From contig JAHEWK010000002.1 in assembly GCA_020740775.1 (NCBI GenBank), positions 4,898,001 to 4,962,000 on the forward strand: a stretch of DNA of 64,000 nucleotides. The letters run 5' to 3'. A program made the position numbers and the translations under genes. This document shows, piece by piece, positions 1 through 9,856 of the stretch; positions within the stretch are counted from its first letter, which is position 1, and each line of letters begins with the position of its first letter. The notes under the pieces were generated by a model. The model worked only from the letters and a program-made list of their open reading frames with translations, searched no databases and was not told where the DNA came from. The DNA comes from Ilyonectria destructans (taxonomy: Eukaryota; Ascomycota; Sordariomycetes; Hypocreales; Nectriaceae).

Positions 1-365
1 AAATAGTGGCAGGAATATTTATATTCCATGGTTAGCAAACTTCAAATCTTAATAAAGTAAGCATATTGGTGCACTGATATCTAATGTGGCGGTGCTGGGA
101 GGCATGCTGGTGTTTTAATGACCACAGGGTTAGCCTGACATACTACTTCAAAGTGACCACACCATCCAAGTCATTGGATGGGCATGCTTGTCTCTTCTTC
201 AATTTTGACTCTATGATTTGCGCTGTCTTGCTTCATGATTTTAGACCAGCTATCGCAGTACCCTATACCACATGCTTTCCATTCTTTTCCTCTCCGTTGT
301 ATTAAGAAGTATTTAATTTGGTGCTTCAACCACCGAGCCTGCCCATTTTCTCAGCTGGTCTCTGC

Positions 366-465
366 AGAATCCTTCCTTTAGTTGGATCCCAGGTGGGATC
401 CCGGACTCTCTATGTAGAATCCCTCCTTAGTTGGATCCAACGTGGGACCGTAGACTCTCTCTGTC
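366..465. repeat. 50-bp tandem duplication, two diverged copies
   Basis: Copy one (366-415) and copy two (416-465) both begin AGAATCC and share TAGTTGGATCC, GTGGGA and GACTCTCT blocks in the same order. The copies differ at several positions, so the duplication is not recent. No coding function is apparent. Confidence 0.7.
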
Positions 466-1257
466 TCCGGCCCAGTCTGACTAAGTCCATCTCCCACCAA
501 CAAACCAATTCGTTACTTGAGATAATCTTTCTAATTCATGTTCATTCTTGCTTCCTAAATGAAGTGTTTCATAAATACCCGCCATCTTGGACCAGTGTCC
601 GTCCACTGGACATGCATGATAAGATCCACTAGGTGATGCATAGGTCAAGCGGACCATGGGGGTCATAAAAGATGTAAAAAGTGAGACGCATTTTACTCTA
701 GATACTCTGAGTACTTGTCATATATGACGGGTAACTGCTCAGCAGATGTTTGGCTTGCCAGATATCCCTAAGATACGGCTCACTGCACGCATCGCTAGTG
801 CAATGGAAGCACTACCGGCCTCCGTATCTCTCGAGGGCTGCCCCAACTAGTTATCTCGCCGTCATTACTCTTACAGCTGAACAACCTCAGAGACAACCTT
901 GCCAGTTGCGCATTGACATTCAGACGCCCTGGACTGGAAAGCAAACTAGGAGGGCATCTGCAACTACTCTGCGGGCGTTGGCCATTCCGCTGCTGGTAAC
1001 TGACTCGGCAGTTCTGTCTATATTCTTCATGTACCAGCATCTGTAACGCTGTGTGTGGCCTGCACTAGACCAGCATCGCAGACTATTACGCAAGCCATTG
1101 CTCTTACCGCCATCTCGTCGCAACATCATCAACGTCCTTCTTAATCGGGCAAGACGGGGAAGAATGTGGATTGCTGCAGCGACTCTAATTTTACGACGAG
1201 GGTTTCATATGCTCGGTCACCGCCGACGAAAACGTCCAGGATGACGGCGATGAGGGC

Positions 1258-1805
1258 GCCAAGAGATGATACGCAACCGACCGACTCAACAAACGAGGCA
1301 CGGGCTGGTTCAGACTCAATCACACTCGTCAGAACTCGCCAAAACTCGCCAAGGTTGCCACCAAGACCGGAGTTGCCAAGGAATGCTGCGTCTGCCAAGA
1401 GATAGCCACCTGCCTCACAGCCAATTGTGTCGCCACCGCTGAGGCCCGTTCGTCGCGATTTTTGGTGCTACCGGGACTTATTAAGTAGGTCTTGGCAAGA
1501 CGACGCTTTGCCCGTCGAGGTGCACTGTCAACACTGTGTAGCCGGGCGAGGACCGGGTGGTGATCGGCCGCAGGTGGGCTGGTCATGGGCTACACGCTGG
1601 TGGGCATTGGCCTCGCGCTCTTGGCTCAACCGGAACAGTGCTTGCCAAGAGGATGCCAAGAGGATGATCCTGGCCGGTAGAGGACGAGCGTGTCCACGTG
1701 CTTATCAGAGCTGTTTGGCCTGGAGACAAACAGGGCCGGTTGCTGTGACGCTCTCGCGAGACATCCAGGGACTCAAAAGCAAGCGAGACAACCGCTCAAG
1801 CCAGG
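1258..1805. promoter_or_regulatory. Cluster of PacC-type GCCARG motifs upstream of the Na+ ATPase gene
   Basis: The hexamer GCCAAG occurs at 1258, 1348, 1375, 1394, 1644 and 1655, and its reverse complement CTTGGC at 1491 and 1620. The related GCCAGG is at 1800 and CCTGGC at 1669. GCCARG is the established core site of the ambient-pH regulator PacC/Rim101 in ascomycetes, and ENA sodium ATPase genes are known alkaline-induced targets. Eight exact GCCAAG sites in about 400 bp is far above chance (about 0.2 expected for random sequence). Some of the excess may come from local micro-duplication of TTGCCAAG. Function is inferred. Confidence 0.45.
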
Positions 1806-2563
1806 GACCGCCGCACGCCGGCCAATTGAAGCCGCAGCGGCTCGTCGACGAGACGCCAGCCGCGTATCAAGGCAGAATTAAGGCCGTAAATAAAAATATT
1901 TTAGTCAAAACCTGGAGGAGGGGTTGGTGGAGGCCCGGCCAGCAGGTTGCATCGCATATGGGCCCCGTTGCTTATTTGCGGTGGGGGCACCGGTAGCCAC
2001 ACGGGGGGAGATGGCCTCGAAGTACTTGGACATGTGAAGGACGAGACGAGACTTTGATGAGGCGTCTTAATGGGGCCGATTATTGCCTCATCCGGTGGCG
2101 ATCCGGTTACGCCGCGATGTATCTCCAGGTCGCGCCACGTCGATGCTACCGCGGCGATACCACACGCCCCGAAAAATACCGCACGGCTTTGTATAAGTCT
2201 GTGCTGTGACATGCTCCGTACATGTGCAGGCCGGCCGCATCTAGCCGGCTTGTATCTCTCCGTTTGCGAGATCTCAGATGGCGGTTTCTAAACATTGTTC
2301 GCACCTCGGATGAACCAGCCAGAGCGCCGGCCTGTTCAGCGAGAATTTGATCAGCGAGAGTCAATGCGATGCGAGATAAGCGCGCAGACGCAGAGCCCCA
2401 TTGGGGTTGTTGCGTTGGTCTTTGTTCTCTCCTCGTTTCGACGTTTCCGTGATCCGTGACGCTCTCCACATCCCATCTCTCGTCCCTTTGCACTGACCGA
2501 CAGCTCTCTCCACACACCATCCTTCTCCACCCATAGGCATCCTTGGGCCTTTTTTCTTCACGT

Positions 2564-2686
2564 CTTGGCAAGTGGGGTTTTCTGTCGTCGCTGGCCGGAG
2601 GCGACGGGGGCGTTAGTTGGCGAAGAGGTTGCAAGCATCTCTGTTCGCAACGGCGGCTGCCGATCAACGCTCGCAGGCTTCTTGGC
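2564..2686. promoter_or_regulatory. Two proximal PacC-type sites (CTTGGC) near the ATPase start
   Basis: CTTGGC is found at 2564-2569 and 2681-2686, about 380 and 260 bp before the ATG of the ENA-type ATPase. These lie in the normal range for functional PacC sites, unlike the denser cluster more than 1.1 kb upstream. Binding is inferred from the motif alone. Confidence 0.35.
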
Positions 2687-2945
2687 CGTGGGACCGGCAA
2701 TGATAAAAGAAGACGGCCGTCCCTCGATCCAGCGGCTTAATTTCCCTTCTCTCCTCTCTTCTCTCTAATAACTCTTCCGCAACTCGGGGCTGTCCAACCT
2801 AGACTACCATTGTGTCCTTGCATCTTCGGCTTTCTTGCCCCCAACCCACAGCTAACTGTAAACCAAAGCCCCCGAAAGGCTAACTGTCTCTCATTTTGTC
2901 CCTCTGCAACCGTTGTCTCACCGCAAGGGTGAATACACCGTCACC

Positions 2946-5900
2946 ATGAGCCAGCAGTTGATCGAGGAAGGCCCTCATGTCTCCGGACAGTCCAACACGC
3001 CCATGACGGCGCCGGCCCACGCTCTCACCTTTGACCAGGTCGTCGAGCAGCTCAAGGGCCACGCCGTCGACGGCCTCACCGCGGCCGAGGCCAAGTCCCG
3101 TCTCGAAACCGCCGGCCGCAACGAGTTCGGCGAGCAGGAGGGCGTCCAGCCCATCAAGATCCTCATCGGCCAGATCGCCAATGCCTTGACTCTAGTGAGA
3201 TGTCCACCATTCCAGGCCCCTCCGAGGACCATAGCGGTTTGCGCCGTTGCCCTTGGAGGTGGACCTCGTCGGGAGATCTGCTGATTTGCCGGTACGTAGG
3301 TGCTCATCCTCGCCATGGCTGCTTCCTTTGGTATCCAGTCCTGGATTGAGGGCGGCGTAGTTGCCGCAGTCATCGTCCTCAACATCGTCGTGGGCTTCTT
3401 CCAGGAGTTCCAAGCTGCCAAGACCATGGACTCGCTGCGTTCGCTGAGCTCCCCCACTGCTCACGCTGTCCGCGATGGTAACAACGAGGTTGTCGTAACC
3501 GCCGAGATTGTCCCCGGTGACCTGGTTGAACTCAAGACTGGCGACACCATCCCCGCCGATATCCGCCTGATTGAAGCCGTCAACTTCGAGACCAACGAGG
3601 CTCTCCTCACCGGCGAGTCCCTCCCCGTCCGCAAGGAGACTGGCTCCATCTTCCCCGACGACGCCGGCCCCGGTGACCGCCTCAACGTCTGCTACAGCTC
3701 GTCGACTGTCACCAAGGGCCGCGCTCGCGGTATCGTCTTTGCTACTGGTATCTACACCGAGATTGGCCAGATTGCTGTCGCTCTCCGCGGCAAGTCGTCT
3801 CGCCGCCGTGAACCCAAGCGTCGCGAGGATGGAACCGCCTCGACTGGACGCTGGATGCAGGCGTGGACCTTGACCTTTTCCGATGCTGTCGGTCGTTTCC
3901 TCGGCGTCAACGTCGGTACTCCTCTGCAGCGCAAGCTGTCCAAGCTCGCCATTCTGCTTCTCGGAACTGCCATTGTCTGTGCCATCATCGTCCTCGGTGC
4001 CAACGAGTTCAAGTCGAAGCGTGAGGTCATCATCTACGCGGTCGCCACCGGCCTGTCCATGATTCCCGCTTCGCTCATTGTCGTCCTCACCATCACCATG
4101 GCTGCTGGTACCAAGCGCATGGTCCAGCGAAACGTCATCGTCCGCAACCTCAAGAGTCTCGAGGCTCTCGGTGGTGTTACCAGTATGTCTCACCGAGTTA
4201 TCGAGTTTGTTCCGTCACTAACACTGCATAGACATTTGCTCTGACAAGACCGGTACTCTGACCCAGGGCACCATGATTGTCAAGAAGGCTTGGATCCCTG
4301 GCCGCGGCACATACTCTGTCGGCTCTACCAGCGAGCCCTTCAACCCCACCGTTGGCGTTGTCGGCCTCCAGGAGGCTCAGCCCAAGGACATCAACTTCCA
4401 GGGCAGCGACGCCGAAGGCACCGAGATCAACGCTGAGCAGGTCGTCGGCCAGGACGCCACTCTCCAGCAATACCTCAACATTGCTTCCCTTGCCAACCTC
4501 GCCACCGTCCACCAGGTCGAAGGTGAATGGCACGGCCGCGGTGACCCTACCGAGATTGCTATCCAGGTCTTTGCTTCCCGATTCAACTGGAACCGCCTTC
4601 GTCTCGCAAACGGAGACCAGAAGCAGTGGCACGAGGTCGCCGAATTCCCCTTCGATTCTGACGTCAAGAAGATGTCTGTTATTTTCGAGAACAACGAGTC
4701 TAAGAAGCAATGGGTCTTCACCAAGGGCGCCGTCGAGCGCGTCATTTCTTCCTGCCCCCAGTATGCCGTTGGCGATGAGGTCAAGAAGCTCACCCCTGAT
4801 GTCGAGCAAGACATCCTCCGCAACATGGAAGCCCTCGCCCGTCTTGGACTCCGCGTGCTCGCCCTGGCCAGCCGAACTGATATCCGCCACGTCATCGACA
4901 ACGAAGCTGAGCTGGATCGAGGTTACTTTGAGAACGACCTGGTCTTCCGCGGTCTCGTCGGCCTCTACGATCCTCCTCGTCCCGAGTCTGCGCCCTCTGT
5001 TCGTCGTTGCCACGAAGCCGGTGTCAGCGTCCACATGCTTACCGGTGACCACCCCGAGACTGCCCGTGCTATTGCCATTGAAGTCGGTATCCTGCCTACC
5101 AAGATGTCCCAGATCCCTCACGACATCGCCAAGACCATTGTCATGGCTGCGTCCGACTTTGACAAGTTGAGCGATGACGAGATCGACCAACTCCCTCTTC
5201 TGCCTCTCGTCGTCGCCCGTTGCGCTCCTCAGACCAAGGTCCGCATGATCAACGCCCTCCATCGCCGCAAGTGTTTCGTTGCCATGACTGGTGACGGTGT
5301 CAACGACTCTCCTAGTCTGAAGCAATCCGATGTTGGTATCGCCATGGGTCTTGCCGGTTCCGATGTCGCCAAGGAAGCTTCTGACATTGTCCTGACTGAC
5401 GACAACTTTGCCTCCATTCTCAACGCTGTCGAGGAGGGCCGACGCATGTTTGACAACATCCAGAAGTTCATCCTGCACGTCTTGGCCGAGAACATTGCTC
5501 AAGCCTTCACTCTGCTCATCGGTCTTGCCTTCAAGGACAAGAGCGGTCTGTCCGTGTTCCCTCTGGCCCCCGTCGAGATTCTCTGGATCATCATGATCAC
5601 CTCCGGCATGCCTGATATGGGTCTCGGATTTGAGATTGCCGCTCCCGATATCATGCAGCGACCTCCCCAGAACGTATGTTTTTCCCTACCTAATCGCTTG
5701 AATCACAGCTAACAATCCACAGTTGAAGCAAGGTGTCTTTACTCCAGAGCTGCTCATCGACATGGTTGTGTATGGTCTCTGGATGTCCGCCCTTTGCCTG
5801 GCCTCGTTCGTCCTCGTTCTGTACGGATTCGGTAACGGAAAGGACGACATTGGCGAGAACTGCAACAACGATTACAGCGACGAGTGCGAAGTCATCTTCC

Positions 5901-6358
5901 GTGCTCGTGCCACCACCTTTGCTTGCTTGACCTGGTTCGCCCTGTTCCTTGCCTGGGAGATGGTCAACATGCGCCGCTCTCTGTTCCGCATGCAGCCCAA
6001 GAGCAATAAGTACTTTACTCAGTGGATGCACGATGTCTGGCGCAACCAGTTCCTCTTCTGGGCCATCGTGGCTGGCTTCGTCACCATGTTCCCGTTGATC
6101 TACATCCCCACACTCAACACCGTCGTCTTCAAGCACGCCCCCATCTCTTGGGAGTGGGGTATTGTGTTTGTCGAGGCCGTCATTTTCTTCCTGGGTATCG
6201 AGAGCTGGAAGTGGATGAAGCGCTTCTACTTCCGTCGCCAGGCTCGCAAGGCGACCGGTGGCGAGACGGATCTCGAGACGCGCGTCTTTGGACACTACTA
6301 CACAATGTCCAGCAGCAGCCAGGACGAGGATGTCGGTGGAGAAAAGAGAGCTACCTAA
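2946..6358 (+). CDS. ENA1: P-type Na+/K+-exporting ATPase, ENA (type IID) family
   Basis: Plasma-membrane pump that uses ATP to export Na+ (or K+) and gives tolerance of salt and high pH. The model has four exons: 2946-3194, 3300-4182, 4232-5673 and 5723-6358. All introns are GT-AG, and the product is 1069 aa, the usual ENA length. The start ATG has a CACC context. Visible P-type landmarks are the actuator TGES (about residue 187), the phosphorylation motif CSDKTGTLTQG with Asp382, the nucleotide-domain motif MLTGDHPET, and the hinge GDGVNDSPS (about residues 731-739). The membrane motif IPASLIVVLTITMAAG before the DKTGT loop is characteristic of ENA pumps rather than of Ca2+ SERCA or H+ ATPases. 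The gene appears intact. An Nha1-like antiporter remnant lies downstream. PacC-type sites upstream suggest alkaline induction (inference). Confidence 0.93.
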
Positions 6359-8233
6359 AAAGGTGGACTAAAAAACATCTGCTCCGGGAACATCTGCTCC
6401 GGGTATCCCGGAAAGCAATGCGAAACGGGAGAGCAGTCCAATGATGATTGCGCTCCACGTGAAGCAGCTTACGCAGAGAATGATTTCATAGTAAGGAAAA
6501 ATGAAGGAAAAACGAAGGATGAACCGCGGCTCGCATGGGATGATGGAAGTCAGCCAGGTATCGTAGGTTATCAGGTAGGTGTTAGGTAGGTCGACACGTA
6601 GACTGAATAAAATGTGACTTGGACTCAGAAATTGAAGCACTGTGGAATTGTGCACGGATCTGCCTTGTCTTTCAGCTGGTGAGTTGTTTCTGCGAAGGGA
6701 TGACTTGTTCATAGCGATCCAGCTAGGACGAGGGATGCTACGAGGAGGCGAAGTCGGGCGAAGTCAGCGGCAACGAATCCTCGCTCTGAGTTCGCGATGA
6801 GCGCCAAGGTGGGATAGATTGTGCTTGTGCGACTGGAGGTTGGGGTTTGGCAAATTCCATTTATGGGCGAGGTGGCGCGGGATGAGACGGAGACGGAGAT
6901 GTGTCATGATAATTGTTGATTGATCACAAGCACAATGCTCGAGATAGAGAGTCCTTTCTTTAGGCATGAATGAATAAGGATAAGCATGAGACACAGGCAC
7001 AACCGGGAAGGGATGAGGCCAAGGGCGGGCCGCATGGGCTGGGTGTGAGTGAGGCTGTCGCGGAGGAGGCGGGAGAAGTGCAAAACCCGTGCAATACACG
7101 TTGGACGAAGCGGGTCTGCGGGCGGCGCTGCGGCCTCAAGAGATGTGATAAGTGAGGGATTGTTTCCTTTTTCCTCTCTTCCTTTTGCGTCCACACGTCT
7201 TGGAGTCTTGGCTCATTGATGAGGCGATGGTGCGGTCTTGGCACGCTTGGCGTGTTGGTGTTGCTGGCCGTTGTGCGCGGGCTGTGAAACAGAGAGCAAG
7301 ACGAAAACTCCAGTGAGATGCTGCTACACGTCGATTCCCATTACATGCTACGCGCCAAGTCGTCGCGGCTCTTTCTCTCGTTTGTGTCTCCATCGGGATC
7401 TCCAGAGTTAGCAGCCGGGCGGGCCAAGATCTTCGATTCTTCCCCAAACGCCATCGCCATCTGTAACCAGCCCGTGTCGCGAGTTTATCTGGCAAATCCC
7501 GCGGGCTCGGGCGTTCCCCAGGGCTCTCACAAACTCCCTCAGCATCGATATCTCACTGCTGGCACCTCGTCTCCACGACAGCCGCGACGGGTGGCATGTC
7601 TTGAAGCTGGATGAGGAGTCGTCGAGGCCGCAATCGCGAGCCCTGGGAGTCTTGCACTACGCAGTAGGTGCATACACAAGTACAGAATAGGTAGGCTGTG
7701 GAGAAGCAATCGCAATAACAACCCTGTCGTGAATAAAGACCGATATCGACCAGGGCCCCCAGCTCCCACAGCGGACGGACGGCGTTTCTAGGATTGCGGA
7801 GAAGATGAACCTGTGCGATAGACTCCAAACACTGTGTGTCGAGACTCGTCGCAGGGGCTGATAGCGTCGTCCAGAAGGTCGGCTGCGCAATCAAGCGGCC
7901 ATGTCTCACATGGATCATGGCGTTTCCGTGCCTGTTGCCCTATCACTCTCCTTACTGTGACCTTCACCCGCTAGACGCGCCCGTCTATCTGTGCACTATG
8001 CCAAGGCTCGGTCCGTCGCGGTCGACCCACAGTCTCTCACCACTCGCGCATCATCTCCCATTCTCCGTCTCTTTGTATCGCTTTTCCGTAGTCCCGTTTC
8101 GTCCCTTCGGCTCCATCTCCATCCTGCCTAAGACCACCTCGCCCTGTCAGTCTAAGAACGCCCGGCCTTTTGTGTGGCCTTCGCAACTATTTCTTTAACC
8201 AGACGCTCCCGCACGAAAACTAGTGTTGCAATG
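6359..8233. other. Intergenic region without recognisable gene
   Basis: This is the 3' flank of the ATPase followed by about 1.8 kb of mixed-composition sequence. Open frames on both strands are short, carry no recognised domain and have no consistent splice structure. The expected N-terminal membrane segments of the downstream antiporter remnant were sought here and not found. Confidence 0.5.
6375..6403. repeat. Short 14-15-bp direct repeat just after the ATPase stop
   Basis: The block ACATCTGCTCCGGG is present twice in immediate succession in the 3' flank of the ATPase gene. It is a minor tandem duplication with no evident function. Confidence 0.6.
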
Positions 8234-9856
8234 GGATTCTCTTGGCTCACCTACCTCCTGGCGTCGACACTTCTCAGACCAATGCCATCACGCTGGTTCG
8301 CCTCTCCATTGTGCCGGCGATATGAAGCCGGCTGCGTGCTTGTTATGCTGACCTTGATGCATAGGGTGCTGCTCGTGTCATGATTGGCGTCCAGCTGGTC
8401 ATCGCCGGTTATCAACTCCCAGCCAAGTACAACTGGACCTAATGGAAGGAAATGGCCCTGTGCCTGCTACCCATCATGACACTAATGTGGCTCTTCACCA
8501 CCGCCTGCATCATGGCCTCGGTTTCCAACTTGACGCTGCTCGCCGGCCTCGTCAACGAATCCTGCGTCACCTCCACTGACCCTATCTTCTCCCAGGCCAT
8601 CACCAAGGGACCCTTTGCTGACAAGGATGTTATTCGCCCTCTGCGCGAGATCATCTCGTCCGAGGTCGGTGCGAATGACGGCTTTGGCTTCCCGTTCCTG
8701 ATGCTTGCCGTCTACCTAATCCGCCATGCCGATATTCCTGGCGCTGCTGGCGCTGCTGCTGAGGCTGTGCACCACAACCTAGTCCGATCAAAAGAGGTCG
8801 GACGTCTGGGTGGTGGCGTCTCGAGGCCCTCAAGAACTAGCTCCTCGAGACATAGCTCTACATTGTGCTGTTGTCTGTTGTCTACGGAGCCGTCGTCGGC
8901 TACGGAGCCTGCAAAGCCATCCGCTTCGCACTTAAGAGGTACGTCTGCCAGAGTTGGGCCTGTCAAGGATATCTTCTAACCTATTCACAGGAAGTGGATT
9001 GACAACGAGCCCTACGCCCTGTTCCCCGCCGCCCTGGGCCTCTTCATCGTCGGCACCTGTGGTGCTATTAGCACTGACGACCTTTTGGCCTGCTTCGTCG
9101 CCGGCAGTGCCCTGAACTAGGACGCGAATACCTCCGAGAGACAGAGGAGCGACCGACGAAGTCAACTCGTGCATCGATGTGCTTCTCAACTTCAGCGGCT
9201 TCACGTACATCGGGTCCATCATGCCATAGTCCCTGTTCCACGGCCCCGAGGGAACCGGCTTGACTTTGGGCCGCCTCTTCCTCTTGGGCTTCCTGGCCCT
9301 CGTGTTCCGTCGTATTCCTGCCATTCTGATGCCGTACAAGTTGATGCCGGCTGTTTGTACAAACTACAAGGAAGCCCTCTTCATGGGCTATTTCGGTCCT
9401 ACTGGTGCCGGCGCTGTCGTCTACTTCGAGCATACCCGTCACCAGTTCCCTGAACTCGGCGAGGGTGACGAAGAGGAGACCAACTTAGTCACCCTTATAG
9501 GTCCTGTCGTCTACTTCTTCGTCATCCTCTCTATTGTCGTCCACGGACTCTCTATCCCCGCACTGAGCATCATCTACTCGTACATGAACGTCAAGCCCAT
9601 CCAGGAAGACGGCGTCGAGATTCGACGTGTGTCCATGCAGGCCCCGAGACCTGTCAACGCTGCTCAGACTGGCGACAAAACATTCATCGCTTTCAACCGC
9701 TTTAGCCGACCGGTGATGCAATCTTTTGACTTGCCCAGAGACGAGCCCATGGGTGTGAGCGACTCCAAATCCAACGACTCCCGTTTTTCGCACGAGCCGG
9801 ACGAGCTGGAGACAGAGAAGAGGGAGAGGCGACGAACTATCCGGTATATAGTATAG
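8234..9856 (+). pseudogene. Broken Nha1-like Na+/H+ antiporter, multiple nonsense codons and frameshifts
   Basis: Translated pieces in order match a plasma-membrane alkali cation/H+ antiporter of the fungal Nha1/Sod2 (CPA1) family: QLVIAGYQLPAKY, a CVTSTDPIFSQAI block equivalent to the family's TDP motif, KGPFADK, SSEVGANDGFGFPF, CGAISTDDLLACFVAGSALN, RRIPAIL and FSIVVHGLSIPAL-like sequence near the end. Two introns still look spliceable (8296-8364 and about 8940-8991). The frame is destroyed by TAA at 8440-8442 and by TAG at 8838-8840, 8853-8855, 9118-9120 and 9227-9229, each TAG at a place where Trp is expected. One-base deletions are inferred near 8820, 9123 and 9153. The first transmembrane helices are missing. 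A functional product is not possible from this copy. It sits about 1.9 kb after an intact Na+ ATPase with an overlapping role. Confidence 0.88.

Larger units (their letters stand above)
1..2945. other. Intergenic region and long upstream region of the Na+ ATPase gene
   Basis: No credible gene was recognised on either strand: the frames present are short, lack recognisable domains and overlap one another. The left 700 bp is relatively AT-rich and holds a 50-bp tandem duplication (366-465). From about 1250 to 1810 the sequence is unusually rich in GCCAAG/CTTGGC hexamers, annotated separately. The last 200 bp before the ATPase start is a pyrimidine-rich leader typical of highly expressed fungal genes. 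Confidence 0.6.

Noticed and set aside
1427..2700. Frames of 184-189 codons on both strands upstream of the ATPase
   Set aside because: Basic, Pro/Arg-rich translations with no recognisable domain, overlapping one another; typical of random GC-rich sequence.
3192..5502. Long open frames (333 and 434 codons) on the minus strand opposite the Na+ ATPase
   Set aside because: They are antisense shadows of a strongly codon-biased gene; the proteins are low-complexity (Asp/Gly/Val rich) and show no domain.
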